From Falciphora oryzae (taxonomy: Eukaryota > Ascomycota > Sordariomycetes > Magnaporthales > Magnaporthaceae), in assembly GCA_000733355.1 (NCBI GenBank), contig JNVV01000004.1:310001-374000 (forward strand): 64,000 bases of DNA, read 5' to 3'. The translations under genes were made by a program, and so were the position numbers. Positions 28,150-38,979 of this stretch are shown here, one piece after another. How positions within the stretch are numbered: the first letter of the stretch is position 1; every line of letters begins with the position of its first letter. A model generated the notes under the pieces. The model made no database searches, was not told the DNA's origin, and was given only the letters and a program-made list of their open reading frames with translations.

Positions 28150-29553
28150 GGCGATACCGGAAAGTGGGTCAAAGGGACCGTTTACGACAAAGAAGAGCGC
28201 CCCGATGCACACTTCGAGGTCCTTGGCCCTGAGCAGATTGCAAAAGCAAATGCACCCCAAAACAGCAGGATTGATGGCTCCTTTACTCTGAAGGGAGCCA
28301 TCAGGATCTACAAGCTTGACAAGGTCAAAGAGGTGAAAGCTATGATTCTCACCAAAGCCGACGGGTGAGAGTTATCAGCCTACTTTTCTTTATTCCAGCT
28401 TACCTATATATCCGTGCTAACAGCATAACCCCCTACGTCACAGCCTACAGAACTGGAAGCCTCAGACCGACGAAGGTGCTACCTGGAGAGTGTCAAAGGA
28501 CGGAGGGTTAGTACCAACTTTGCCCCCCAATCTTTGCAAGTGCAAAAATCAGCTGCTAAAATAACCGGTTCCACGCAACAGGATCCCCACCAAGTTGGCC
28601 AAATACGAGTCCAAGATCAAGCTACTTGCAAAGACGATGGCCCAGCTTTGCAATCAAGGGGGGAAACTAGCGGGTGCTGACGGCAGGAGGCTTGAGAAGC
28701 CCCCGGGCTCGTCTAGTACAGTTTCTGACACGGTCAAGCAGCCCACTCCCCCCACCAGACAGACCGAAAGTTCAAGCAAAAGAAGCAGACGACCGAAGAG
28801 GAGGACTTGTTGAGCGGGATTGTTCAAGGCATGTTCAAAGTTTCCCTCTCCGAGAGCAATCCCCCCCCCCCGAGAATAAGAATTGCGACGGAGGGGCCAT
28901 CGCGGATCTGGTCGAAGTCGTTACATATATCGGAGAGCGGGAGGAAAGCACGCTCGACGAGGATGTCAACGGCATCACCATCGTCGACTACTCGCCACAC
29001 CACGAACATTTGGGTCGAGGGGCGCCTAACGCCAGCACTCGCTATAACCTAGCCCGCCTTGAGACCCAACCAAGTACCACCAAAGGGTACGTGTAAGCGG
29101 GGCCTTCTTGATGGAAGGGATACTTCGCCAAACTCCCCTGGTAAGTCTGCAATCCAAAGAACTCACCGTGTTCCCGACAAACGACAGATAAGCCAACCAG
29201 AGATGGTTTGTTCGATTTCCCAGTCGCCTGCCAGGCTAAGCCCCAGTCGAACCCTACTTCGGGGCTCGAGGGGGTGCGGCCGGTCCTAGTTCGAAGGACC
29301 CCGCCGCTCCCAGTCCCAAAAAGCCTACTTCTGGAACTCGAGGGGGTACCACTGGTCCGACCACGAAGAATCCTCCCGCTGCTGGTCCGCAAAGTCCTAT
29401 TTCTGTTGGAAAGTCGACTACTGGAAAAAAGAAGCAGAGCCCCTCGAAACCTGCCGCCGTCGATCAAACGAAGCCCGCCGCTGTCAGCCAGCCAAAGACC
29501 GGCACTGGGAAAAAGAGTAAAGGCCCCGTGAAGGCTGCCGCTCTCCCTGCCTA
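28150..29553 (+). pseudogene. Decayed multi-exon gene of unknown family with C-terminal Pro/Ser/Lys repeats
   Basis: Coding character is strong but discontinuous. Exon 28150-28367 reads GDTGKWVKGTVYDKEERPD onward and ends at a GTGAGA donor. An exon at about 28441-28508 gives NWKPQTDEGATWRVSKDGG, ending at GTTAGT. An exon from 28583 gives IPTKLAKYESKIKLLAKTM. All three joins are in phase. Downstream the frame breaks near 28750-28790 and again at the C11 run 28861-28871. The tail (29240-29553) holds two copies of a unit like KPTSGTRGGTTGPTTKNPPA, the first lacking one base. A 5' exon MVFFSWQV at 28037 is possible, but its ATG overlaps that of the 2EXR gene. I do not recognise the family. Assembly error at homopolymers is an alternative to true decay. 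Confidence 0.55.
28861..28871. repeat. C11 homopolymer at a frame break
   Basis: Eleven consecutive C residues sit exactly where the reading frame of the decayed gene changes. A run length divisible by three would keep the downstream frame open, so this is either a slippage mutation or a sequencing/assembly error. Confidence 0.9.
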
Positions 29554-30727
29554 AGGTAATCTTTGGGTCTGGGGGAGAGATTGGGGGTTAAGGAGTAAGC
29601 ACACTCGCAGGCAATGTTGGCGTCGTCGTCGATGTTGACAGGTTAAGTTGTTTCGCAAAGTATTTGCAGCATGGGCATAAGAGTTTAACGTTTACCAGAT
29701 AGAAGATTGAGAAAAAGAATTTGCCTCAAATAAGTCTGCTTGCATCGTTCTGTCTGGCGCATTTGGTGCAGCAGCTGCCTGGGATTTCCGTCCTGTCAGT
29801 GGCCAGGCTCGCCTGCCTACAGCGAACGAGGTGTCGCTTTAACCTGAAGTAATTATGTAGAGGAGCCACATAGCCATCCTGTTTATTGCTTAGTCGAGGT
29901 TCCCATATGATGATGTCGAAATATTTTCTGGACTCTTTTCTTGCGGGAACATCCTGGGAGCCGAGCGAGCCGAACCAGCCTCTTAGGCTTTTCCCACCTC
30001 TTCTAAATGGGCAACCAGTCGTGGGGTTCTGATAGGAAAAGATGGGCTCGTCGGTCTCGGGCGTTTTCCTACCGATCGTGAATCCTTGTGGTGTTCAACC
30101 CGGCCTCCTTTGATCATGTCGCAACACAAGAAGCACTTGGATGCGGTCCTGACTGTGGCAAGCTTGGCGCTTCGGACGAGATAGCCCCTGGCTTCCAACG
30201 CCCTGACATGCATCCGCAAACGTTCGAGTCAGCGCCATCAGATGAAGAACGAGACACGAAGAGTTTTCTTGCATTTGGGTGAGGCTAACGGGATAGATTA
30301 CCAGCCTGAATCTCTCCGATCTGGCCCCGAGATCACCATGCATGTCTTCCAAGCCTGTCATTGCGCTTGGTTCCATCACAGCTGCTCCTCTCATTTCTCC
30401 CGCTGCGGCGCTTTGACGCCCGCACCTTGGAGCTCGCGGCCGACGGTTGACAGAAACCGTTCATCCCAAGTAGGCGAGCGCCGAAGAAAAAGGAAAAGGC
30501 AGCGAGAGGGGGGGCCACGTGCAAGCAAGCTTTTCGTTTTCTTGTTGCTGACCATGTGCCTTCGAGACGGTCTCGAAGCCCTGCTCTTGCTCGCTCCCTT
30601 ATGCCCACTCCACCCCTCCAACCCAGCAACCTCTGAACCAGCTACTCGGGCTGCTGTCACAACCCTACCCACACCGACGGTCGCTCATGGGGCGGCAGCC
30701 AGCGACCTCGCCACCCCCACTACTAGC
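29554..30727. other. Intergenic, upstream of the GH32 gene
   Basis: Contains the presumed GH32 promoter and leader. The GH32 frame stays open upstream to 30242, including ATGs at 30242 and 30555, but that stretch lacks secretory or domain features. No RNA gene or repeat is seen. Confidence 0.45.
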
Positions 30728-32494
30728 ATGCTGCCGCAATCTCTCCGAGCCCCGGCTACCCTGGCCATCATCGTCGCGGCGGCGGTAGCGTCGTCATCGT
30801 CATCAGTATCCGTAGGAGCGTGGGCTCACCAACAACAGAAACATGCCAGCAATACCCCATTAGCCGCCCGGTCGCTAGGCGTCCCGGTAGCGGGGAACTA
30901 CACAGGCGCGCTCCGGCCGCAGGTGCACTTCTCGGCACCGCAAAACTTCATGAACGACCCCAACGGCATGTTCCTAGACGTCCAGGGGCTCTGGCACGCC
31001 TACTACCAGTACAACCCGACGGGGCTGGCGGCGGGCAACCAGCACTGGGGCCACGCGACGAGCCGGGACCTGTACCACTGGGAGAACCAGCCGGTGGCGC
31101 TGTCGCCGCCGCGGGACCGAGTGTTCGTCTTCTCGGGCAGCGTCATCACGGACCCCAACAACACGTCGGGCTTCTTCCCGGACCGTGACAGCGGCGTGGT
31201 CGCCATGTTCACGCTGGCCGAGTACGCCGAGGACGGCACCCCCGGCCCGCAGACGCAGGCGCTGGCCTACTCGCTCGACGGCGGCTACTCGTTCCGGCAC
31301 TACGACCGCAACCCGGTCATCGACAGCGACAGCAGCCAGTTCCGCGACCCGAAGGTGATTTGGTTCCAGGACCGCTGGGTCATGGTGCTCGCGTACTCGC
31401 AGGAGTTCACCGTCGGCGTCTACTCGAGCCCGGACCTGCGCCACTGGACGCACGAGTCCAACTTTTCGCGGCACGGCCTGCTGGGCGCGCAGTGGGAGTG
31501 CCCGAACCTGGTGCAGATGCAGGTGCGCGACGGCGCGGGCGGGAACCCGACGGGGCGGCAGGCCTGGGTGCTGGTGGTGTCGGTGCAGCCGGGCGCGCCG
31601 CAGGGAGGGTCGGCGACGCAGTACTTCATCGGCGACTTCAACGGGACGCACTTTGAGCCGTGGGACGGCGCGACGCGCCTGGCCGACTTTGCGAAGGACA
31701 ATTACGCCGCGCAGTACTTCTACGGCCTGCCAGAGGGGTCGGACGCCGTCAACATGGGCTGGGCGTCCAACTGGCAGTACGCCGAGCGCGTGCCGACGGG
31801 CCAGCTGGAGGGCTGGCGCGGCGGCTTCACGCTGCCGCGCGTCAACTACCTAGTTAAGGCGCCGCGCATCGGCTGGGTCATGGTCAACGAGATCCACGGC
31901 GGACTGAGGCCGGTCCTGGGCGGGGGGAAGGACAACCAGCAGCCATCGACGCCTCCACCGCCACCGCTCGGCAACTGCAGCTTCGATGGTGGTGGGCCAG
32001 CAGGGGCGGGCGGACCGGGAGACAAGCAGACGGCGGACCTCGGACAGTGGGCGTCCGGGCCGTACTACATCGACGCCAACGTGACGGGGCTGGACGCGTC
32101 GAGGCTGGGGCCGGACGCGCACCTCAACTTCTCGCTGTCGTCGCCGTCGACGGGCGAGGCGCTGCGGTGGGGCATGGACTTTGGCGGCGACATGCCGTTC
32201 TGGATCGACCGTGCGGACGCGCGGGCGCTGTTTGAGGACGACGTCTTCTTCACGGACAAGTTCTCCATCGCCGACGTGTGGAACAGCACTCCCGGGGCGC
32301 CGGCGTGGCGGATGCAGGCGGTGGTGGACCGGAGCATCTTCGAGGTCTTTGTCGACGGTGGCATCCACGCGGGGACGGCGCTGATCTTCCCGGCGAGGCC
32401 ATTGGCGGTGTTCGAAGTGAAGGTTGGGGGGCTCTCGCCGGACGCCAAGGTCAGCATCGCCGTGAACGGCTTGGAGAGTGTGTGGAAAAGCTAG
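30728..32494 (+). CDS. Secreted GH32 beta-fructofuranosidase (invertase / exo-inulinase type)
   Basis: A single exon of 588 residues from the ATG at 30728. The N-terminus (MLPQSLRAPATLAIIVAAAV) fits a signal peptide. GH32 enzymes hydrolyse beta-fructosidic bonds of sucrose, inulin or levan. The catalytic residues are visible: Asp77 in FMNDPNG (nucleophile), Asp207 in FRDPK (transition-state stabiliser) and Glu257 in WECPNL (acid/base). The five-bladed propeller region is followed by the beta-sandwich domain (DRSIFEVFVDGG near the end). A Pro/Gly-rich insertion (STPPPPPLGNC and flanks, about 31940-32030) sits between them. Invertase and exo-inulinase cannot be separated by eye. I chose the ATG that gives the best signal peptide; longer N-terminal forms are possible. 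Confidence 0.95.
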   Translation: MLPQSLRAPATLAIIVAAAVASSSSSVSVGAWAHQQQKHASNTPLAARSLGVPVAGNYTGALRPQVHFSAPQNFMNDPNGMFLDVQGLWHAYYQYNPTGLAAGNQHWGHATSRDLYHWENQPVALSPPRDRVFVFSGSVITDPNNTSGFFPDRDSGVVAMFTLAEYAEDGTPGPQTQALAYSLDGGYSFRHYDRNPVIDSDSSQFRDPKVIWFQDRWVMVLAYSQEFTVGVYSSPDLRHWTHESNFSRHGLLGAQWECPNLVQMQVRDGAGGNPTGRQAWVLVVSVQPGAPQGGSATQYFIGDFNGTHFEPWDGATRLADFAKDNYAAQYFYGLPEGSDAVNMGWASNWQYAERVPTGQLEGWRGGFTLPRVNYLVKAPRIGWVMVNEIHGGLRPVLGGGKDNQQPSTPPPPPLGNCSFDGGGPAGAGGPGDKQTADLGQWASGPYYIDANVTGLDASRLGPDAHLNFSLSSPSTGEALRWGMDFGGDMPFWIDRADARALFEDDVFFTDKFSIADVWNSTPGAPAWRMQAVVDRSIFEVFVDGGIHAGTALIFPARPLAVFEVKVGGLSPDAKVSIAVNGLESVWKS

Positions 32495-32780
32495 GCCCAC
32501 GGGACTTTTTGATCTCAGAGAGGATGAAAGATAAAGACCGGAAGATGTATGTATGATATAGCTGAGAGTGTCATGTTTTGCAGTTTTGCATGGAGCGTGT
32601 GTATTTGTTCGCAGGTAGAAAATTTTGGATTTCATGTTGGCTGCCCTGCGTCCCGCAGATAAAAAGAACGAGCGTCCATTTTACATGGCGAGGTCCCAGG
32701 TAGAATTAGAATGGTGCAGCCAAGGATCGTTGCGATACGCTGGTATACAGCAAAGAAAACAAAAAGTGTTCAAGTCAACT
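32495..32780. other. GH32 3' flank
   Basis: Short spacer between the GH32 stop codon and the tRNA gene. No further gene seen. Confidence 0.5.
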
Positions 32781-32866
32781 GCCCCCACCCAGGATCGAAC
32801 TAGGGACCTTCGGTTTGAATGAATCGACGATACAAGACCGACGCGCTACCACTACGCCATAAGGGC
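32781..32866 (-). tRNA. tRNA-Thr (anticodon UGU) with a 15-nt intron
   Basis: On the minus strand the acceptor arms GCCCTTA and TGGGGGC pair over 7 bp (with G-T wobbles). The D arm is GCGT/GCGC around AGTGGTA, and the anticodon stem is TCGGT/ACCGA. The T arm is CCTAG/CTGGG around TTCGATC. The anticodon loop reads C-T-TGT-A, giving UGU (Thr, ACA codons). About 15 nt are inserted after position 37, the canonical place for a nuclear tRNA intron. Discriminator base A73 is at 32780. Confidence 0.88.
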
Positions 32867-34510
32867 CAATCATTGACTGATGATGGCAGGGCTCCCACGG
32901 TCAAATTATGTACGGAGCGGGTCTCTCTCTGACACTTAGTTATGTAAGGATGGATACCCTTGTCCACAGTCGAGACGGCAGCTCTTCTCGGTTCACATGA
33001 TGGGATCATGGGTTCATATTGACAGAAACTGAACTCAACGCAATCTTTAACTGCCCCATGACGCTTGGTTGCCACCTTTCGCTTGGAATACGCTATACCT
33101 ACATACTGGCTGAACCTTGGCTGGGGAGTGCAGTTTTTGCGCACGAGCCATCCATGCCGTTGAACAGCGGGTTCAGCGTGGATGCTGTCACGATGAGCCT
33201 ACAAATTTCATCGCCTGCGCCCTCAAACAGTTTGGCCGTTTGGATTATCCACAAAGAAGCCGCACATCAATTCATGGGCTAGAATTTTGAGGCAAGTAGA
33301 CGGCCTCCGGTCCGCATCCATCAGCATCCCGTCGAAGTGAGGGATATTTCCCTCTGGCAGCCAAAGCCACCCCTGCGCAGCTTGTGCTTAGATGATTGGC
33401 CCCGAGTCCCCAAACCATTGGAACAGCGGGGAATGGCGTCTGAGCCTGGTCAGGGCGCAACGAGCCCAAGCTTCTAGAACGGGTGGGAGGGAGCTTGGGC
33501 CCCATCTGGTGCTCTGGGTGCTGGGCGTTTCTGTGGAGCACGCAACGCAGACAGCTTCCCCCAGCTTTTTGCCATGCCGGGAAGTTATCGTGGCAGCGCG
33601 CGACGCTGAAGTGACCGGCCCGTTTGGCTAATAGCGGGACAGGCGAGCGCGTGCTCGATCGGCTGCTGTAAGACGTGCATTAATGACGGCCTGGCGTGGT
33701 CTGGCCTGGCGGTTCCGTGCCGGCCAGCCAATGCGATTTGAGACTCGGGGAATCGAGGATGGGAGATTCCACAGACTGCGAGAATACTTAGTAGCGCGCT
33801 TTCCCGCGGGCAGCAACCCCTTGTAGGTTGGGAGTCAACATTACGTAGTAGACGTCCAGATTTCTCCTTCCCCGTCCGCGAGCATCCCCACCATTCATCG
33901 CTTGCGCCGCGCGAGCCCATCTCTCCACCAGACCGCAGCAGCTTCCCACCCTCTGCTGCTGATGTCGGCTGCTATCTTCCTGTGACCTCGCTCTGCATCT
34001 GCTGTGAGAGCCGAACGATTTCTCGCGCACCTGGATTTTCGTTCTCCAGCCGTAGGCGACAAGCACCCGGGATCGTCGCATTGTTTGTAAGTCGCGAACC
34101 TCCCCTGTCAGCACCTCCCGTTGTGCTTCAAGTTCTTTTTTGGGGAGCACCGATTACCCCGCCATCCTCCTTTCCGTTGTGCCGCCGCTGCCTCCGCGCC
34201 CTCGACGCCAACCTCGCCCAAACACGGCATCCATTTTTGTCGCAGTTCTTGCCACCCCGTCGGTCCATTCTCGGCTCGGCTTAATATTGAATTGCTTGCA
34301 TCTAACGAAGCCCGCGCAGCTAATTCGAAGCTCTTCCCACAGCTCTTCGCTTGCTATTGCCGCGCCCCAGAGCTAGCTCGCCCCTCAGATATAGCTCTCT
34401 CCGCCCCGCGCCCCTAAGCCATCGTCGGCGTCGGCGACAGAACCCCTTTCATTTCGACCAGTCCCCTCGCCTCGACCCCCTCGACCCTCCCCTCAAACGC
34501 CAGCGCCACA
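32867..34510. other. Intergenic and 5' leader of the trehalose synthase gene
   Basis: From 32867 to about 33900 I see no gene. The last 500 bp look like a CT-rich fungal promoter and leader. A GTAAGT donor near 34089 and a CACAG acceptor near 34342 could bound an intron in the 5' UTR. Confidence 0.45.
34378..34510 (+). promoter_or_regulatory. Cluster of CCCCT motifs in the TPS leader
   Basis: Six CCCCT pentamers (start positions 34381, 34411, 34443, 34463, 34477, 34489) lie in the 130 bp before the trehalose-6-phosphate synthase start codon. CCCCT is the stress-response element core in yeasts, and trehalose genes are classic STRE targets. The segment is generally C/T-rich, however, so the enrichment may only reflect composition. 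Confidence 0.35.
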
Positions 34511-36238
34511 ATGGGCAGCGTCGACGGAGACCAGACTGCGCTCGGAGGCCGGCTCCTGCTGATATCCAACCGCCTCCCCATCACCATCAAGCGCTCCGAC
34601 GATGGCCAGTACAGCTTCTCCATGTCCTCGGGTGGCCTCGTCACCGGCCTGAGCGGTCTGTCCAAAGCAACCAGCTTCCAGTGGTACGGCTGGCCCGGGC
34701 TCGAGGTTCCCGACGCCGAGGCCGGTCCGCTCGTCAAGCGGCTGAAGGACGAGTACGGCGCCCACCCCGTCTTTGTTGATGACGAGCTCGCCGACAGGCA
34801 TTACAATGGATTCTCAAGTGCGTGTCGACTAGCCCACCCAAACCCCATTGCATGAGCCTGTCTGCGACTGACCATGTTCAAACTCTCCACGAGCAGACTC
34901 TATCCTGTGGCCGCTCTTCCATTACCACCCTGGCGAGATCACCTTCGACGAGTCGGCTTGGGCTGCTTACAAGGAGGTGAACCGGCTGTTCGCTCAGACC
35001 GTCATCAAGGACGTCCAGGACGGTGACATGATCTGGGTTCACGACTACCACCTCATGCTGCTGCCCGAGATGCTCCGCGAGGAGATTGGCGACTCCAAGA
35101 AGGACGTCAAGATCGGCTTCTTCCTCCACACCCCCTTCCCCTCCTCCGAGATTTACCGCATTCTGCCCGTCCGCGAGGCCCTGCTCAGGGGCGTCCTTCA
35201 CTGCGACTTGCTGGGCTTCCACACCTACGACTATGCCCGCCATTTCCTCAGCTCCTGCTCTCGCATCCTGTGAGTCGCCTTCTATCCCTTCAAACCTCCA
35301 CATCTGCCTTTTTTTTCTCCCGGCGAAATCCGTATGACTAACCAAGAGACAGCTCGGCACCTACAACCCCCAACGGCGTCGAGTTCGCCGGCCGTTTTGT
35401 TACTGTTGGCGCATTCCCCATCGGCATCGACCCGGAAAAGTTCGTCGATGGCCTCAAGAAGCCCAAGGTCATGGAGCGTATCGCGGCACTGACGCGCAAG
35501 TTCGAGGGTGTCAAGCTGATTGTCGGCGTCGACCGGCTTGACTACATCAAGGGCGTGCCGCAGAAGCTGCACGCGCTCGAGGTGTTCTTGACAGAGCACC
35601 CGGAGTGGATCGGCAAGATCGTGCTGGTCCAGGTGGCCGTGCCCAGCCGGCAAGATGTGGAGGAATACCAGAACCTGCGCGCCGTCGTCAACGAGCTGGT
35701 GGGGCGCATCAACGGCAAGTTCGGCACCATCGAGTTCATGCCCATCCACTTTTTGCACCAGTCGGTCAGCTTTGACGAACTGGCAGCCCTGTACGCCGTC
35801 TCGGACGTGTGCCTGGTCAGCTCGACGCGTGACGGCATGAACCTGGTCAGCTACGAGTACATCGCCACGCAGCGCGACCGCCATGGCGTCATGATCCTGT
35901 CCGAGTTCACAGGCGCGGCGCAGAGCCTGAGCGGCTCGCTCATCGTCAACCCCTGGAACACGGAAGAGCTGGCCAACGCGATCCACGACGCCGTCACCAT
36001 GGGCCCCGAGCAGCGCGAGGTCAACTACAAGAAGCTCGAGCGCTACGTCTTCAAGTACACGAGCGCCTGGTGGGGCCAGAGCTTCGTCACGGAGCTCAAC
36101 CGGATCGCCGATGTCGAGGTTGAGTCCAAGGCAAAGCTCGCCCTGCGCAGCGCTACCGACGCCGTCACGAGCGGGGCCCAAAAAGCTGCCGATGCCGTTT
36201 CTGGCGCCGTCTCGAGCGCTGTTGGTGGGAGCAGCTGA
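34511..36238 (+). CDS. tps1: Trehalose-6-phosphate synthase (GT20)
   Basis: Joins UDP-glucose and glucose-6-phosphate to trehalose-6-phosphate in the cytosol, the first step of trehalose synthesis and a brake on glycolysis. Three exons: 34511-34817, 34897-35269 and 35353-36238, 521 residues, the usual length for a single-domain TPS. GT20 motifs are plain: LLLISNRLPITI, SSGGLVTGL, WYGWPGLEV, WPLFHYHPGEI, IWVHDYHLMLLP, FFLHTPFPSSEIYR, GVDRLDYIKGVPQK, and DGMNLVSYEYIA near the nucleotide-binding site. No trehalose phosphatase domain is attached. The C-terminal 35 residues are Ala/Ser-rich. Neighbouring genes are unrelated. Confidence 0.97.
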
Positions 36239-38029
36239 GTGGAGAGGGGCAACAATATTAAAAAAGGGGAAAGCGCCAAGAGTAAGAGTGGCGGCAACAG
36301 AACGCAGTGGACGAAGAATTATGACCGGCTTTCCTTCTTGCTTTTCTGCCTTGCTAGATAGACTTGCCGCCTCCTTTTGTTACTTTCTTAATTTCCTCGG
36401 GAGGGCAGGAAGGCAAGACGTGCGGATCCACGGGCCTCACTCTCGACGTCTGCCCGACGCACCAAACGCAGATTGTCGATGCCTACGCCCAATTTCCTTT
36501 GTTTCCTTAACTCTTGGCTTCAGCGTTGAGACGCCTGCACATTTGCCACCGCGACGTCACTTTGTATTTATTTTTCATTTTACGGTAGTATCTAGGCGTT
36601 GGTTTCACAATAGTATAATCACATTACTGGGACTAGGACGAGCCCTTGGTCACCGGGCTCTGGGTGTATCGCCATGTATGCTAACACTGCTCAAAGAGAG
36701 TTGGGATCTCGAGAGAGGCAGCCCAAGGAGACGACTGACACACGACCCAGGTGGAGTTTTCTTTCTCGATCTGAGTCACATGAGGGCCACTAGGCGCAAG
36801 AGCGCCTGGCCCTGGCCGAGGCAGTGTTCATGGAAGGCCACCCACCCACCATTCGGGCTCGAATACCTTGCATGTTGGTTGTCGGCTAGAACACCTCGTG
36901 CCTGGTTTCAGCATGTTCCCCAGTCTTGCTGGTACAGCGCAAGACCCGGCAGCCCCGAGACGTGGGGTATTGGTCGTTTCAAACAGGGGGCATCGCCTCG
37001 GTCTGGGGGACCTCGTGGGCGGCCACAGCCGCCTGCAGAATTCCGCAGCACATCATCTCGATAGACAGCGGCAAGAAATTCCCCCACGAGGGCGAGGGAA
37101 AGTCCAAGCTTTCGTAATAGAATCCCATTCCTGTCGATTCGCAGGCTTCTCGAAGAACCCTCCTGGGGCCTGCAGGCGGTCGACCATTGGTTACCGACTG
37201 TGTGGATTCGAGTGCTGAAGCGCGAGCCAGCACGGGGATCGCCGCTAGCACCAGTCAATCGCCCAACATCCACATCGACACCTGTGACTGCCCAAGAAAA
37301 CAAAACACATGAACGCCCCCAAATGTGATGATTTCTTCGAGATGGCACTTTCGGTCGCGCCGTCGTCTATTCGGATGTGCGATTTCCCACAAGTTCTCAG
37401 GGTTGACCCGGACTGCAGCACATGTACGCGCTCGTGCTTTCGACCTTTTCGCCCGGCCGCTGATTCTGGCCGCTCTGGGAGGGAGACGACGGCCGCAGCC
37501 AAGACCGAGATGGCTGAGCACTGGGGAATTTTGGAGTTCGTGACCTTTTCGGGCCAACGGTGAGGTCTGCAAACACGCCAAGCAGAGGGATCCAGTCCGC
37601 TATTGATGGCATATAAGTGCGTGTCGTTGCCCTTGCCATCCTCGAATGTGGATTTGGCCGACACACGCATTTACACACGCGCGTCCACACAATCACTCGC
37701 TTACATACCACCCTACACAAAAACAAACCAACAGCACGCATCCCAACATCGTCAAGCAAAACTACTTACAAGGAGCGTCGAGTATCGCCACGGAATCTCG
37801 GATACTCGTCGCCGTCACTCGCCATCCCGGCCGGGGGGCAAGTCAAGTCTTGGGCTCTGTCGAGGGGTTCCGGACAAGCAACCCCAACAACCACACACGA
37901 ATTCCCAACACCCCAAGCAAGACACGACCTTGACTATCACCCCGAAATCCTTTATCGTTAACGCAGCGCACACAACTACCTACAGCCTTCACACCAAACC
38001 CCCGAAGCATCAACTTGATACTCTCCGAC
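36239..38029. other. Intergenic, 1.8 kb
   Basis: The left part is the TPS 3' flank; a 317-codon frame (36111-37064) overlapping the TPS 3' end is a shadow without motifs. The right part (from about 37600) is the promoter and long leader of the next gene, rich in CA-type sequence (acacacgcgcgtccacacaa). No RNA gene was recognised. Confidence 0.45.
37612..37616 (+). promoter_or_regulatory. TATA-like box of the acidic-repeat gene
   Basis: TATAA lies in the context gcatataagtgc, about 418 bp before the start codon at 38030. The A/C-rich, ATG-poor DNA that follows looks like a transcribed fungal leader. The assignment is tentative. Confidence 0.35.
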
Positions 38030-38979
38030 ATGATCCAATGCCCATTCTGCGGATTCGACTACCCTGCCAGCCAGTCAGGCTGCCCCTGGGACACCATCGC
38101 CCCAAGCTGGGGCAGATCCACAACAAGTAAGCCCCACCTAAGATACGCCCCATGACTTCTTCAAGCCCGCGCAGGCTGACAAGACTCTCCCCAGACAATC
38201 GAGGCTGGGGACCCAGCTGGGAAGACACCTGGGGACGTGGCTACGAGGAGGCCTTCCACAGAGCCGCTGCGTGGGTCTACGACCTGGTCGACGAAGACTT
38301 GGATGTGGAGATATACGATTTAGTTGACGAGGGGATGGATGGGGAAGTCTACGAAGCACCCGAAGAGGAAGACAGCGGCGGTTCTCGGATCTACGAGCTG
38401 CCCAGAGAGGGAGACATCGAGGAGCCCCGGATCTACGAACTGCCTGGCGACGAGGTCGAGGACACTGGCATCTCTAGGGCCTGCGAGGATACTGGGGGAC
38501 CTGAGGCCCGCGAGCTGCCTGGCGAGGAAGATACCGGAAATCCTCGGGCCGATACAGTCTTGGATCACAAAGACAATGACAGCCCCCAGGTCTACGATCT
38601 GGATGACAGCAACGAGGCCGGGGAGCCCCAGGCTTCCGAGCCGGCTGCCAAGATAGACAGCGAAGGCCCTCGGGCTTGCCAGATAACCGATGAACAAGAC
38701 ACTTGGGATCGAGGCCAGTGTGTCCGCCAACCGGCCCCTGAGAGAGACATTGCGCGGGGCTGTCCTTCTAAAGGAGTGTACCGGCGCTCTTCAAGACCTC
38801 AGATGAAGGTTTTCAGGAGTGGTGGATGTCAGGAACCATTCCTCTGGGAGACCCGGGGCTTGGGAGACGTCGAGGACTGGTCGTGGATTTCAGGGGCTGT
38901 CGACGTGGGAGGATCAAGCCCAGGGCCTAATGATGAGGTGACCTTGGTCTTCAGCGTGGCCTTATCCTTGAGGAGCTAA
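38030..38979 (+). CDS. Unrecognised protein: N-terminal Cys motif plus acidic 14-residue repeats
   Basis: Two exons: 38030-38126 and 38195-38979. The 68-nt intron has a GTAAGC donor, a CTAAG branch-like site and a CCCCAG acceptor, and the join is in phase, giving 293 residues. The N-terminus MIQCPFCGFDYPASQSGCPW looks like half of a zinc ribbon (CPxC...C). A Trp-rich stretch follows (RGWGPSWEDTWGRGY). Residues about 60-200 are degenerate acidic repeats of about 14 residues with consensus (V/I)YELPxEEDxGxPR. The C-terminal 85 residues are basic, then acidic, with scattered Cys and Trp. No signal peptide or membrane segment is seen. I know no family with this layout and assign no function. It converges with the coiled-coil gene at 39.7 kb. 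Confidence 0.7.
38350..38640 (+). repeat. Degenerate in-frame tandem repeat, about 42 nt period
   Basis: Successive units read IYELPREGDIEEPR, IYELPGDEVEDTGISR, ARELPGEEDTGNPR, VYDLDDSNEAGEPQ and similar. Most are 14 codons, some 9 or 16. The nucleotide pattern gatctacga(g/a)ctgcc recurs, which points to duplication of a 42-nt unit followed by divergence. Confidence 0.75.

Noticed and set aside
36111..37064. 317-codon plus-strand frame downstream of TPS
   Set aside because: Begins inside the TPS exon in another frame and continues through apparent 3' UTR.
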